Assembly: GCF_900078755.1 (NCBI RefSeq)
Contig: NZ_FKIH01000022.1
Direction: 5' to 3' (one strand)
DNA length: 11,860 bases
Source: Ichthyocystis sparus
GTDB taxonomy: Bacteria; Pseudomonadota; Gammaproteobacteria; Burkholderiales; 2013Ark19i
Made by a program: the position numbers and the translations under genes. The notes under the pieces are model-generated. The model saw nothing but the letters and a program-made list of their open reading frames with translations, searched no databases and was not told where the DNA came from. Numbering within the stretch: the stretch's first letter is position 1; each line of letters starts with the position of its first letter. This document shows, one piece after another, positions 1-7,505 of this stretch.

Positions 1-273
1 ACAAAACTCACATGTAGGAAACAGTAAAATACATATACCAACTAGTCATACTTATATAGTCAAACAAATCACAATCTGTAACAAAACCTGACAAATATAC
101 ACAAAACCTCAACGCAGACACAAAACAATCTAAGCTATTACAATGCAACACTTTACTACAAAAATATTGCTAATAAGAAATACCTCAAAAATAACTCTCA
201 CAACATAAAATGAACGCAAACAACTCACTCAATCAACACATAGTGCAACATAAAAAAGACCAATACTAACCAC
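1..273. repeat. Spacer downstream of copy 1 (partial intergenic repeat)
   Basis: AT-rich, non-coding in all frames as far as I can see. It is clearly homologous to the stop-proximal half of the other spacers (about 3891-4176, 7765-8034 and 11609-11840). Shared blocks run in the same order: acaaaact near the start, caatgcaacac in the middle, cataaaatgaac, and caatactaaccacttaac directly before the stop. It is the 3' flank of the minus-strand gene ending at 274. No hairpin followed by a T-run is visible, so no intrinsic terminator is called. Because it begins inside the repeat, the array may continue to the left of the window. Confidence 0.7.
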
Positions 274-3200
274 TTAACTTCTCCTCTTCCTCTTCCTCTT
301 CCTCCCACCTCTACCACTTCCACGAGTTGAAGAAGAAGCTTCACCTCCCGTAGGAGCTAACTCACTAGCAGGTGGTGGTGAAGGTGGTAAACCTCGATTT
401 AGCAACGCTGCCAACCTCTCTCCTATATCAACCTCCACAGGAGCAGTACCAGTAGTAGTAGCTAATGGTGGAACGCTACCCGTCATCGCCACGGGTACAG
501 AAGATAGAGGTCCAGAAGATACAATACTACTGGAGGACATCGAAGCAGAAGACATACCGGAAGAAGAAGTCACACCAGCTCTATATCTACTCATAAATGA
601 TTTCTTAGGTGCAACAGGACCAGCAGAAGAACCTATTCTAAGAGCAGGGGAACCTATTCTAGGCATAGTAGTAGAAGATCCTCCTACCTCAACAACAGAA
701 GAACTAGTAACTAAAGAAGCACCAGTTGTTGGCATTACTGTCCTCTCAGATGATTCACCTTCTAAAACTCCCAGATCAGCAGCAGCGCCAACAATAGGCA
801 ATACAACTTCTGACACTTCAACTTCTTCTTCTCCAGCCGACACTAGCATCTCAGAAGGAGAAGGAGTAGAAACCTCAACAACCAATGCCTCTTCATCAGA
901 TAAAGATGAAGAAGGCCTGCCTCCTAATTCTCCCTCCGATACCGAAGAATGGTCATCGATAAATACAACATCGTCATTAGCCCCCTCAGTAATCACTAAG
1001 ACTTCGGACTCTACAACATCAAGCGATAATCCAGATTCTTCTGCCGTAAAAAATAACGGCGGTGACTCCGAAGAAGTAGGAGGAGGAGGATCAATAACAG
1101 AAGTAGCACTTACAGATACACCACCAGCTACAGACACACCAGCAGCCACAGAGCTACCACTAGCTACTTCAGCAAAGTGAGATAAATCTCTCCGTGCTAC
1201 TACTCGTGATCTACTCATAGCTGAAATTGCCAACACAGGAACACCAGTATTATCACGAGCACTAACAAAATCTCCCACACAGAGAACAGTAGACGATGAT
1301 TCCTCTCCAAGGCCTAATAGAACAGAAAACTGACTAGTTAGTGCACTCCACTCCTCTAAAAAAATATCTTGTAAAACTCTCATAATAGTACCACTCAGGG
1401 ATATCCAAAAACATCTTAAACTATCTCCTGTCAATGACAACAATCTGCGATCAGAATCATCCCCAGGTATGACTCTAAAAAGAGAGCAAATAAATTCAGA
1501 ACAAAGCCCACCACAATAATCGAGAAAGAATCTATACGCAAAGCTAGTTTTATAAAGCATCATATTAGTTATGAGCCAAGCACATTGTTCAGAAAATGAA
1601 AGCCTTCTCAGGACACGCGACACTGGAACTGCCACTACAGACGAGTAAGTACGTCTAGCCAATACACTAACCTCACTGATAAGAACATTAACCATTCCTT
1701 CAACCTCAGGAGATACTGCAAACCCAAACAAATCTACAGAACCACCATCATAAGATGCTACTCGCGCTCTCATTACTTCAGAAGCCAAATCAAATCTTGA
1801 AACTGATGAAGAAGAAGTACCAGCCCTAGCACAAGCATTAACAAAATCTCCTCCACAAAGATCATATGATTCCTCTACAGAGCCTGACGGAGCAGAAAAG
1901 CGCCCAATAAGTTTGTACCATTTTGACATAAAAAAACCCACTACAGCTTTGAAAATAGCCCTGTCCAAAGATGCCCAAAAATTTGCTAACCTGTTTCCCG
2001 TTAATAGCACCAAGCTACGACTAGAAGAATCCCATACTTTGACACTGCAAAGAGCGTTAATGAAAGTAGGAAGTAACTTAGAAGAATACTCAGCAAAGCA
2101 CTTGGACACAAATTTGAGCTCATAAAGCTTCCCATTAGTTAAACACCAAGCACGACGTTCAGAATTTGAAAGATTACAGATAACATTTAAAACTGTTTTC
2201 GTTATGTAATAGTAAATGACATTTTTAGCCAATGCACAAATCTCAGATATGAGTTTGTCAACCACTTCACTAAACTCAAGAGATACTGCAAACCCAAACA
2301 AATCTACAAAACCTGTTGGCATAAGAGAGGAATCAGGAAGCAGTGAAGATGTAGAAGAACCGGCAACATCGGCAGTACAAGAGCTATTGGAAATGGGATC
2401 AGAATCGAGGCCCGGACTAGGAACGCGACTATCATCAGCAGCTCGATCTTGAGCAACAACAAGACAGGCAGCAAAAGCACGAGCTTGAGCAACAACAATA
2501 TCGGCAGCGGCAGCGGCAGCGCGAGCATCGGCAGCACGAGCGGCAATAGAGCGAGAATAACTGTTCGCAGCGCTGGCACGGTTACGGGCACGGCGGGCGC
2601 AGGCACGAACGGCACCAAGATCGGCATCTGTGGTAAAAGGGTCAGCACAATCAACAGCAACATCACGAGCACGAACAGCATCAGCAGCAGCACGGTTAGC
2701 AATATCAGCAGCAGCAGCAGCAGCGCTGGCGCGAGCAGCAACAACATCAGCATCAGCGTGGCAATCACGAGCGCTGGCAACAACACTACTGAGAATAACA
2801 TCGAAATCGGCACTTCCTAGACCAGAAACTAGACTATCCGCACCTTGATCTCGAGCAGCAATAAGATTGGCAGCAAAAGCACGGGCACGAGAAACAACAA
2901 GATCGGCAGCGGCAGCGGCAGTGCGAGCATCAGCAGCGCTAGCAGAAGTATAGAGAGCATGTCTATCCATAGCATGGGCACTGGCAAGGGCACAAGCACG
3001 GGCACGGGTTAGATTAGGATCAGTATCGGGGATGGCGTCAGCACGATTACGAGCACAAATAGCAGCAGCAGCAGCAGAGCTGGCGCGAGCATCAGCAGCA
3101 TCAGAAGCAGCGCGACGAGTACGAGCGGTTTCAATAAGGCTATCGAGAATGATATTAAAATCTAAATCGGCAGTGGTAGTATGAACGGCAGTAGTTACAG

Positions 3201-3564
3201 AAGAAGTGGTAACAGATAATTCTGGATTTGCGCTGGCGGGAGCAGAATGAACAGAAGTGGTAGTAAGTACAGAACCAGTAGCATAACGCTTGGGGGCAGG
3301 TCCCTTGCCCTTGTCACTCCTACCGCCACTGCTACCCTTACCCACAGATGTAGTAGCAACAGTGGAGGTAGTAGCAGAAGCAGCAAGTACACTAGAAGTA
3401 GTAACAACAGAGGAAGCAGCAGCAATAGTGGAGATAGCAGTAACGGAGGTAGCTACATCCAATCCACCACCAGAAGTATGAACCTGCTGTAGGACACCAC
3501 TGTCAGCTTGATCAGCACCGTCATCACTAGGACTAGCACCACCTACTCCAGTTACAGGATTCAC
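274..3564 (-). CDS. Tandem paralogue copy 1: large Ala-rich, duplicated-domain, basic-tailed protein of unknown function
   Basis: I do not recognise this family. The start chosen is GTG at 3564-3562, eight bases after an AAGGA motif. An in-frame TTG two codons upstream (3570) lies only 2 nt from that motif, and an in-frame TGA closes the frame above it. This gives 1,096 residues. Regions: Ser/Thr/Val-rich N-terminus with a Lys/Arg patch (75-93, KGKGPAPKR at its end); Ala-rich half-repeats A1 (from 135) and A2 (253 to about 383); Ser-rich linker; B1 (420-609) and B2 (610 to about 799), each opening VDLFGF; PPPP at 826-829; acidic Ser/Glu/Val region (about 840-940); Ser/Thr-rich stretch; conserved GERLAALLNRG (1048-1058); Arg/Lys-rich C-terminus ending KRKRKRRS. 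There is no signal peptide or convincing membrane segment. Being one of at least four tandem copies, it is probably a variable secreted or surface-associated protein; that role is inferred. The coding call is firm because the ORF is conserved in all three full copies. Confidence 0.9.
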   Translation of the reverse strand: MNPVTGVGGASPSDDGADQADSGVLQQVHTSGGGLDVATSVTAISTIAAASSVVTTSSVLAASATTSTVATTSVGKGSSGGRSDKGKGPAPKRYATGSVLTTTSVHSAPASANPELSVTTSSVTTAVHTTTADLDFNIILDSLIETARTRRAASDAADARASSAAAAAICARNRADAIPDTDPNLTRARACALASAHAMDRHALYTSASAADARTAAAAADLVVSRARAFAANLIAARDQGADSLVSGLGSADFDVILSSVVASARDCHADADVVAARASAAAAAADIANRAAADAVRARDVAVDCADPFTTDADLGAVRACARRARNRASAANSYSRSIAARAADARAAAAAADIVVAQARAFAACLVVAQDRAADDSRVPSPGLDSDPISNSSCTADVAGSSTSSLLPDSSLMPTGFVDLFGFAVSLEFSEVVDKLISEICALAKNVIYYYITKTVLNVICNLSNSERRAWCLTNGKLYELKFVSKCFAEYSSKLLPTFINALCSVKVWDSSSRSLVLLTGNRLANFWASLDRAIFKAVVGFFMSKWYKLIGRFSAPSGSVEESYDLCGGDFVNACARAGTSSSSVSRFDLASEVMRARVASYDGGSVDLFGFAVSPEVEGMVNVLISEVSVLARRTYSSVVAVPVSRVLRRLSFSEQCAWLITNMMLYKTSFAYRFFLDYCGGLCSEFICSLFRVIPGDDSDRRLLSLTGDSLRCFWISLSGTIMRVLQDIFLEEWSALTSQFSVLLGLGEESSSTVLCVGDFVSARDNTGVPVLAISAMSRSRVVARRDLSHFAEVASGSSVAAGVSVAGGVSVSATSVIDPPPPTSSESPPLFFTAEESGLSLDVVESEVLVITEGANDDVVFIDDHSSVSEGELGGRPSSSLSDEEALVVEVSTPSPSEMLVSAGEEEVEVSEVVLPIVGAAADLGVLEGESSERTVMPTTGASLVTSSSVVEVGGSSTTMPRIGSPALRIGSSAGPVAPKKSFMSRYRAGVTSSSGMSSASMSSSSIVSSGPLSSVPVAMTGSVPPLATTTGTAPVEVDIGERLAALLNRGLPPSPPPASELAPTGGEASSSTRGSGRGGRKRKRKRRS
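1168..2307 (-). repeat. Duplicated about 190-residue domains B1 and B2 in copy 1
   Basis: B1 is encoded at about 2307-1738 and B2 at about 1737-1168. They align end to end by eye with exactly 190 residues between the two VDLFGF motifs. Shared signatures in order: VDLFGFAVS; L-I-S-E with L-A three residues later; LS-x-SE-x-x-AW-x-x-TN-x-x-LY-x-x-F (residues 465-484 and 655-674); R-x-L-x-x-LTG(N/D)-x-L-x-x-FW-x-SL (from LTG at 521 and 711); F-x-x-x-W; and LC-x-GDFV (569-575 and 761-767). This looks like an ancestral globular domain duplicated before the gene was amplified. I know of no named family with this signature. Confidence 0.85.
2416..3162 (-). repeat. Ala-rich tandem half-repeats A1 and A2 in copy 1
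   Basis: A1 is encoded at about 3162-2809 and A2 at about 2808-2416, with a period of 118 residues. Each opens with an Asp-Phe-Asn/Asp-Ile/Val-Ile-Leu motif followed by a TAR/SAR segment. Each then has an Ala/Arg/Asp-rich body and closes with an A-A-D-L/I-V-V block and RARAFAA or QARAFAA, then L-I/V-V/A-A-R/Q-D. The Ala run with regularly spaced Arg and Asp suggests long amphipathic helices. The region holds short CAG triplet runs on the plus strand, such as six units at 2706-2723. Confidence 0.8.
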
Positions 3565-3572
3565 AGTCAAAT

Positions 3573-3577
3573 TCCTT
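3573..3577 (-). promoter_or_regulatory. Ribosome-binding motif AAGGA of copy 1
   Basis: AAAAAGGA on the minus strand. It lies 8 nt before the GTG at 3564 and only 2 nt before the TTG at 3570, which favours GTG. The same motif and spacing occur in the other two copies. Confidence 0.65.
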
Positions 3578-3617
3578 TTTCATTTATTATTGTTGATTTT
3601 TTATCACCGTTATCGTT

Positions 3618-3623
3618 ATTATA
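3618..3623 (-). promoter_or_regulatory. Putative -10 box TATAAT of copy 1
   Basis: An exact TATAAT on the minus strand, about 53 nt upstream of the GTG start. The surrounding block is conserved in position in copy 3 (TATAAT) and copy 2 (TATGGT). No good TTGACA-like -35 lies at 16-18 bp, so the call rests on the -10 and on conservation. Confidence 0.45.
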
Positions 3624-4044
3624 TATCCTAACACGCTCCGCGCTTACGTCAGAAGCACAATCTGGATGACATATATCCCAGGCGCTCACCCTCAAATACA
3701 GCAAAATGCAGGGCACATAGAAAAAACGCCTCACACTACTCAACTGCCCATATGACCAGGGAAGTGCAAAACTTTGGAGTGAGCAGATCAAATATAGATC
3801 AACATGAACAGCAACTCACACGAGCTTATTCTTTTCCTTCCTTATTACGCATCGCACACAAAAACTAAACAATTCAATGTTACGCTAACAACAAAACTTA
3901 CCTATGTAAAATAGTCAAACACATACATCAACTAATATCAATACATATAGTAAAATAAATCACAATCAGTGCCAAAAAACTAGACAAATCTACACAAAAC
4001 CCATATCAACGCAGGCGTACTAGTAACAATCCAATACTAATCTA

Positions 4045-4055
4045 TTGCAATGCAA
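4045..4055. repeat. Conserved spacer palindrome TTGCAATGCAA
   Basis: Perfect 5-bp arms (TTGCA and TGCAA) around a central A, about 120-130 bp beyond the stop of copy 2. It recurs exactly at 7910-7920 and 11715-11725, and with one mismatch at 138-148. It could be a protein-binding site or simply part of the amplified repeat. Confidence 0.5.
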
Positions 4056-4176
4056 CACCACATTACAAAATCACTACCAATAAGCAACATCTCAAAAATC
4101 ACTCACAATATAAAATAAACACAAGCAACCTACTCAATCAACATACCGTGCTACAAATAAGACCAATACTAACCAC

Positions 4177-7100
4177 TTAACTTCTCCTCTTCCTCTTCCT
4201 CCCACCTCTACCACTTCCACGAGTTGAAGAAGAAGCTTCACCTCCCGTAGGAGCTGATTCACTAACAGGTGGTGGAGATGGTAAACCTCGATTCAGCAAC
4301 GATGCCAACCTCTCTCCTATATCACCCTCCCCAGGAGCAGTACTCGTAGTAGCGGCTAATGGTAAAACGCTACCCGTCGTCGCCACGGGTACAGAAGATA
4401 GAGGTCCAGAAGATACAATACTACCGGAGGACGTCGAAGCAGAAGACATACCGGAAGAAGAAGTCATACCAGAACGATACATACTCATAAATAATTTCTT
4501 AGGTGCAACGTGACCACCAGAAGAGCCTATTCTAAGAGCAGGAGAACCTATTGTAGGCATAGTAGTAGAAGATCCTCCTACCTCAACAACAGAAGAACTA
4601 GTAATTGAAGAAGCACCAGTTGTTGGCACTACTGTCCTCTTAGATGATTCACCTTCCAAAACTCCCAAAGCAGAAACAGCAGCACCGACCATAGGCAATA
4701 CAACTTCTGACACTTCAACTTCTTCTTCTCCAGCAGACACTAGCATCTCAGAAGGAGAAGGAGTAGAAACTTCAACAACCAATGCCTCTTCATCAGATAA
4801 AGATGAAGAAGGCCTGCCTCCTAATTCTCCCTCCGATACCGAAGAATGGTCATCGATAAATATAACATCGTCATTAGACCCCTCAGTAATCACTAAGACT
4901 TCGGACTCTACAACATCAAGCGATAATCCAGCTTCTTCTTCCGTAAAAAATAACGGCGGCGACTCCGAAGAAGTAGGAGTAGGAAGAGGAAGAGGAGGAG
5001 GAGGAGGAGGATCAAGAACAGAAGTAGCACTTATAGATACACCAGCAGCCACAGAACCACCACTAGCTACTTCATCAAAGTGAGATACATCTCTCTGTGC
5101 TACTACTCGTGCTCTACTCACCGCTGAAATTGCCAACGCAGGAACACCAGTCTTATCACGAGCACTAATAAAATCTCCCACACAAAGAACAGTAGAAGAT
5201 GATTCATCTCCAGGGCCTAATAGAACAGAAAACCTACTAGTTAGTAAACTCCACTCCGATGCAAAAGTATTTTGTACAATTCTCATAATATATTCACTCA
5301 GAGATATCCAAAAACCTCTTAAACTATCTCCCTTCAATGACAACAATCTGCAATCAGAATCATCCCCAGGCATGACTCTAAAAAGAGAGCAAATAAATTC
5401 AGAACAAAGCCCCCCACAATAATCGAGAAAGAATCTATACACAAAGCTAGTTTTATAAAGCATCATATTAGTTATAAGCCAAGCACATTGTTCAGAAAAT
5501 GAAAGCCTTCTCAGGACATACGACACTGGAACTGCCACTACAGACGAGTAAGTACGTCTAGCCAATGCACTAGCCTCACTGATAAGAGCTTTAACCATTC
5601 CTTCAACCTCAGGAGATACTTCAAATCCAAACAAATCTACAGAACCACCGCCAGCTAAAGAACCACCATCATGAGACGCTACTCGCACTCTCATTCCTTC
5701 AGAAGCCAAATCAAATCTTGAAACTGATGACGAAGAAGTACCAGCCCTAGAACAAGCGTTAACAAAATCTCCTCCACAAAGATCATATGATTCCTCTACA
5801 GCGCCTGACGGATCAGAAAAGCGATCAATAATTTCGTACCACTTTGACATAAAAAAACCCGCTACAGCTTTGAAAATAGCTCTGTCCAAAGATGCCCAAA
5901 AATTTGCTAACCTGTTTCCCGTTAATAGCACCAAGCTACGACTAGAAGAATCCCATACTTTGACACTGCAAAGAGCATTAATGAAAGTAGGAAGTAACTT
6001 AGAAGAATACTCAGCAAAGCACTTGGCCACAAATTTGAGCTCATAAAGCTTCCCATTAGTTAAACACCAAGCACGCCGTTCAGAACTTGAAAGATTACGG
6101 AGAACATTTAAAACTGTTTTCGTTATGTAATGGTAAATGATATTTTTAGCAAATGCGCAAACCTCAGATATGAGTTTGTCAACCACTTCACTAAACTCAA
6201 GAGATACTTCAAACCCAAACAAATCTACAAAAGTAAGCAATGAAGATGTAGAAGAACCGGCAACATCGGCAGTACAAGAGCTACTGGAAATGGGATCGGA
6301 ATCGGGACCTGTACTAGGAACGAGACTATCCGCAGCTCGATCTTGAGCAACAACAAGACAGGCAGCAAAAGCACGAGCTTGAGCAACAACAATATCGGCA
6401 GCGGCAGCGGCAGCGCGAGCATCGGCAGCGCGAGTGGCAAGAAAGCGATAATACCTATCCGCAGAGTTGGCACGCTTACGGTCACGGAGAGCACAGGTAC
6501 GAACGGCACTAAGATCGGCATCTGTGGTAGAAGGGTCAGCAAAAGCAACATCACGAGCACGAGCAGCATCAACAGCAGCACAGTCGGCGCGAGCAGCAGC
6601 AGCAGCAGCGGAGCTGGCGCGAGCAGCATCAACATCAGCAGTAGCGTGGCAATCACGAGCACTGGCAACAACACTACTGAGAATAATATCGAAATCGGCA
6701 CCTCCTAGACCAGGAACTAGAATATCAGCACCTCGATCTCGAGCAGCAATAAGACTAGCAGCAAAAGCACGGGCACGAGAAACAACAAGATCGGCAGCGG
6801 CAACAGCAGCGTGAGCATCGGCAGCGCGAGCAGAAATATAGAGAGCGTGTTTATCCATAGCACTGGCACGAGCACGAGCACGGACACGGGCACGGGTTGG
6901 ATCAGGATCGGGAATGGCGTCAGCACGATCATGAGCACGAGCAGCAACAGCAGCAGCGGAGCTAACGCGAGCATCAGCAGCAGCAGCAGCAACACGACGA
7001 GCACGAGCGGTTTCAATAACGCTATTAAGAATGATATCAAAATTGAAATCGGCAGGAGTATGAGCGGCAGTAGTTACAGAAGAAGTGGTAACAGATAATT

Positions 7101-7446
7101 CTGGATTTGCGCTGGCGGTAGCAGAATGAACAGAAGTGGTAGTAAGTACAGAACCAGTAGCATGACGCTTGGGAGCAGGTCCCTTGCCCTTGTCACTCCT
7201 ACCGCCACTGCTACCCTTACCCACAGATGTAGTAGCAACAGTGGAGGTAGTAGCAGAAGCAGCAAGTACACTAGAAGTAGTAACAACAGAGGAAGCAGCA
7301 GCAATAGTGGAGGTAGCAGTAACGGAGGTAGCTACATCCAATCCACCACCAGGTAAAGTATGAACCTGCTGTAGGACACCACTGTCAGCTTGATCAGCAC
7401 CGTCATCACTAGGACTAGCACCACCTACTCCAGTTACAGGATTCAC
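4177..7446 (-). CDS. Tandem paralogue copy 2: large Ala-rich, duplicated-domain, basic-tailed protein of unknown function
   Basis: Second full member of the unrecognised family, 1,089 residues from GTG at 7446-7444, which sits 8 nt after AAGGA. The upstream TTG at 7452 is too close to that motif. Region order matches its neighbours: Ser/Thr/Val N-terminus with KGKGPAPKR; A1 from 135 and A2 from 251; B1 from 407 and B2 from 603; Pro hinge; acidic region; Ser/Thr stretch; tail ending KRKRRS. Differences from copy 1: the linker before B1 lacks the PDSSLMPTG segment; a six-residue LAGGGS-type insertion precedes B2; the hinge is expanded to six prolines plus LPLPTPT. Over most of its length it is closest to copy 1, but its last roughly 125 residues match copy 3 better, which suggests recombination. 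No signal peptide is seen. Its -10 box is degenerate. Function unknown; a secreted or surface role is inference. Confidence 0.9.
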   Translation of the reverse strand: MNPVTGVGGASPSDDGADQADSGVLQQVHTLPGGGLDVATSVTATSTIAAASSVVTTSSVLAASATTSTVATTSVGKGSSGGRSDKGKGPAPKRHATGSVLTTTSVHSATASANPELSVTTSSVTTAAHTPADFNFDIILNSVIETARARRVAAAAADARVSSAAAVAARAHDRADAIPDPDPTRARVRARARASAMDKHALYISARAADAHAAVAAADLVVSRARAFAASLIAARDRGADILVPGLGGADFDIILSSVVASARDCHATADVDAARASSAAAAAARADCAAVDAARARDVAFADPSTTDADLSAVRTCALRDRKRANSADRYYRFLATRAADARAAAAAADIVVAQARAFAACLVVAQDRAADSLVPSTGPDSDPISSSSCTADVAGSSTSSLLTFVDLFGFEVSLEFSEVVDKLISEVCAFAKNIIYHYITKTVLNVLRNLSSSERRAWCLTNGKLYELKFVAKCFAEYSSKLLPTFINALCSVKVWDSSSRSLVLLTGNRLANFWASLDRAIFKAVAGFFMSKWYEIIDRFSDPSGAVEESYDLCGGDFVNACSRAGTSSSSVSRFDLASEGMRVRVASHDGGSLAGGGSVDLFGFEVSPEVEGMVKALISEASALARRTYSSVVAVPVSYVLRRLSFSEQCAWLITNMMLYKTSFVYRFFLDYCGGLCSEFICSLFRVMPGDDSDCRLLSLKGDSLRGFWISLSEYIMRIVQNTFASEWSLLTSRFSVLLGPGDESSSTVLCVGDFISARDKTGVPALAISAVSRARVVAQRDVSHFDEVASGGSVAAGVSISATSVLDPPPPPPLPLPTPTSSESPPLFFTEEEAGLSLDVVESEVLVITEGSNDDVIFIDDHSSVSEGELGGRPSSSLSDEEALVVEVSTPSPSEMLVSAGEEEVEVSEVVLPMVGAAVSALGVLEGESSKRTVVPTTGASSITSSSVVEVGGSSTTMPTIGSPALRIGSSGGHVAPKKLFMSMYRSGMTSSSGMSSASTSSGSIVSSGPLSSVPVATTGSVLPLAATTSTAPGEGDIGERLASLLNRGLPSPPPVSESAPTGGEASSSTRGSGRGGRKRKRRS
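4963..5016 (-). repeat. Expanded Pro-rich hinge of copy 2
   Basis: GGA/AGG-rich simple sequence on the plus strand encodes DPPPPPP followed by LPLPTPTSSE. Copy 1 has only four prolines and copy 3 has an unrelated Thr/Ser/Ala expansion at the same place. The site is therefore a length-variable hinge between B2 and the acidic region. Confidence 0.7.
5071..6228 (-). repeat. Duplicated domains B1 and B2 in copy 2
   Basis: B1 is at about 6228-5641 and B2 at about 5640-5071. Each starts VDLFGFEVS and carries the SE-x-x-AW, TN-x-x-LY, FW-x-SL and LC-x-GDF signatures. B1 is six residues longer than in the other copies because of a small Gly-rich insertion at its end, where the sequence gaaccacc is repeated nearby. 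In B2 the usual LTG is LKG. Confidence 0.85.
6313..7044 (-). repeat. Ala-rich tandem half-repeats A1 and A2 in copy 2
   Basis: A1 is at about 7044-6697 and A2 at about 6696-6313, with a period of 116 residues. Both open with FDIIL and end with an A-A-D-L/I-V-V block and ARAFAA. The interior Ala runs and the PDPDPTRARVRARARA segment of A1 differ in length from copy 1, so this is among the most divergent parts of the family. Confidence 0.8.
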
Positions 7447-7454
7447 AATCAAAT

Positions 7455-7459
7455 TCCTT
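7455..7459 (-). promoter_or_regulatory. Ribosome-binding motif AAGGA of copy 2
   Basis: Same AAAAAGGA context as copy 1, 8 nt before GTG at 7446. Codon 2 after the rejected TTG differs here (ATT instead of ACT), while the GTG is unchanged. Confidence 0.65.
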
Positions 7460-7499
7460 TTTCATCTATTATTGTTGATTTTTTATCACCGTTATCATT

Positions 7500-7505
7500 A
7501 CCATA
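7500..7505 (-). promoter_or_regulatory. Degenerate -10 position of copy 2 (TATGGT)
   Basis: Aligned base for base with the TATAAT of copy 1, this position reads TATGGT, two mismatches from consensus. If this is the real promoter, copy 2 may be transcribed less well from its own start, or by read-through from copy 3. Confidence 0.35.

Larger units (their letters stand above)
3571..4176. repeat. Spacer between copies 2 and 1 (intergenic repeat, 606 bp)
   Basis: This stretch contains no convincing gene. From right to left it holds the 3' flank of copy 2, including the near-palindrome TTGCAATGCAA at 4045-4055. It then has a middle segment (about 3720-3890) shared with the next spacer but missing from the one at 11428-11840, and last the leader and promoter of copy 1. 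It is homologous throughout to 7453-8034. A 74-codon minus-strand frame here (start about 3791) is not conserved in the next spacer and is not called. No clear intrinsic terminator is seen, so read-through from copy 2 into copy 1 is possible. Confidence 0.8.

Noticed and set aside
200..273. Intrinsic terminator after copy 1
   Set aside because: The minus strand has a short T-run soon after the stop (cttttttatg), but no stable stem precedes it.
2706..2723. CAG triplet runs as a possible CRISPR-like or regulatory repeat
   Set aside because: They are short in-frame Ala-coding runs within a conserved gene, with no unique spacers.
2304..2813. Leu-rich minus-strand ORF in another frame (also 6225-6701 and 10170-10676)
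   Set aside because: Out-of-frame reading of the Ala codons (GCT/GCC become CTG/CTC-type Leu codons) creates long poly-Leu frames. They look like membrane proteins but are composition shadows of the A2 repeat.
2449..2820. Plus-strand Ser/Asn/Gly-rich ORF (also 6343-6708)
   Set aside because: Antisense shadow of the Ala-rich repeats. It is present wherever the CAG-type triplets occur, and has no separate start context.
3567..3791. 74-codon minus-strand ORF in the spacer, overlapping the start of copy 1
   Set aside because: It uses a TTG start, and the homologous frame in the next spacer (about 7640) is broken by TAG after about 15 codons, so it is not conserved.
3782..3802. Short inverted motif GATC-(N)-GATC near gatcaaatatagatc
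   Set aside because: A four-base arm is too short to be meaningful in AT-rich sequence.
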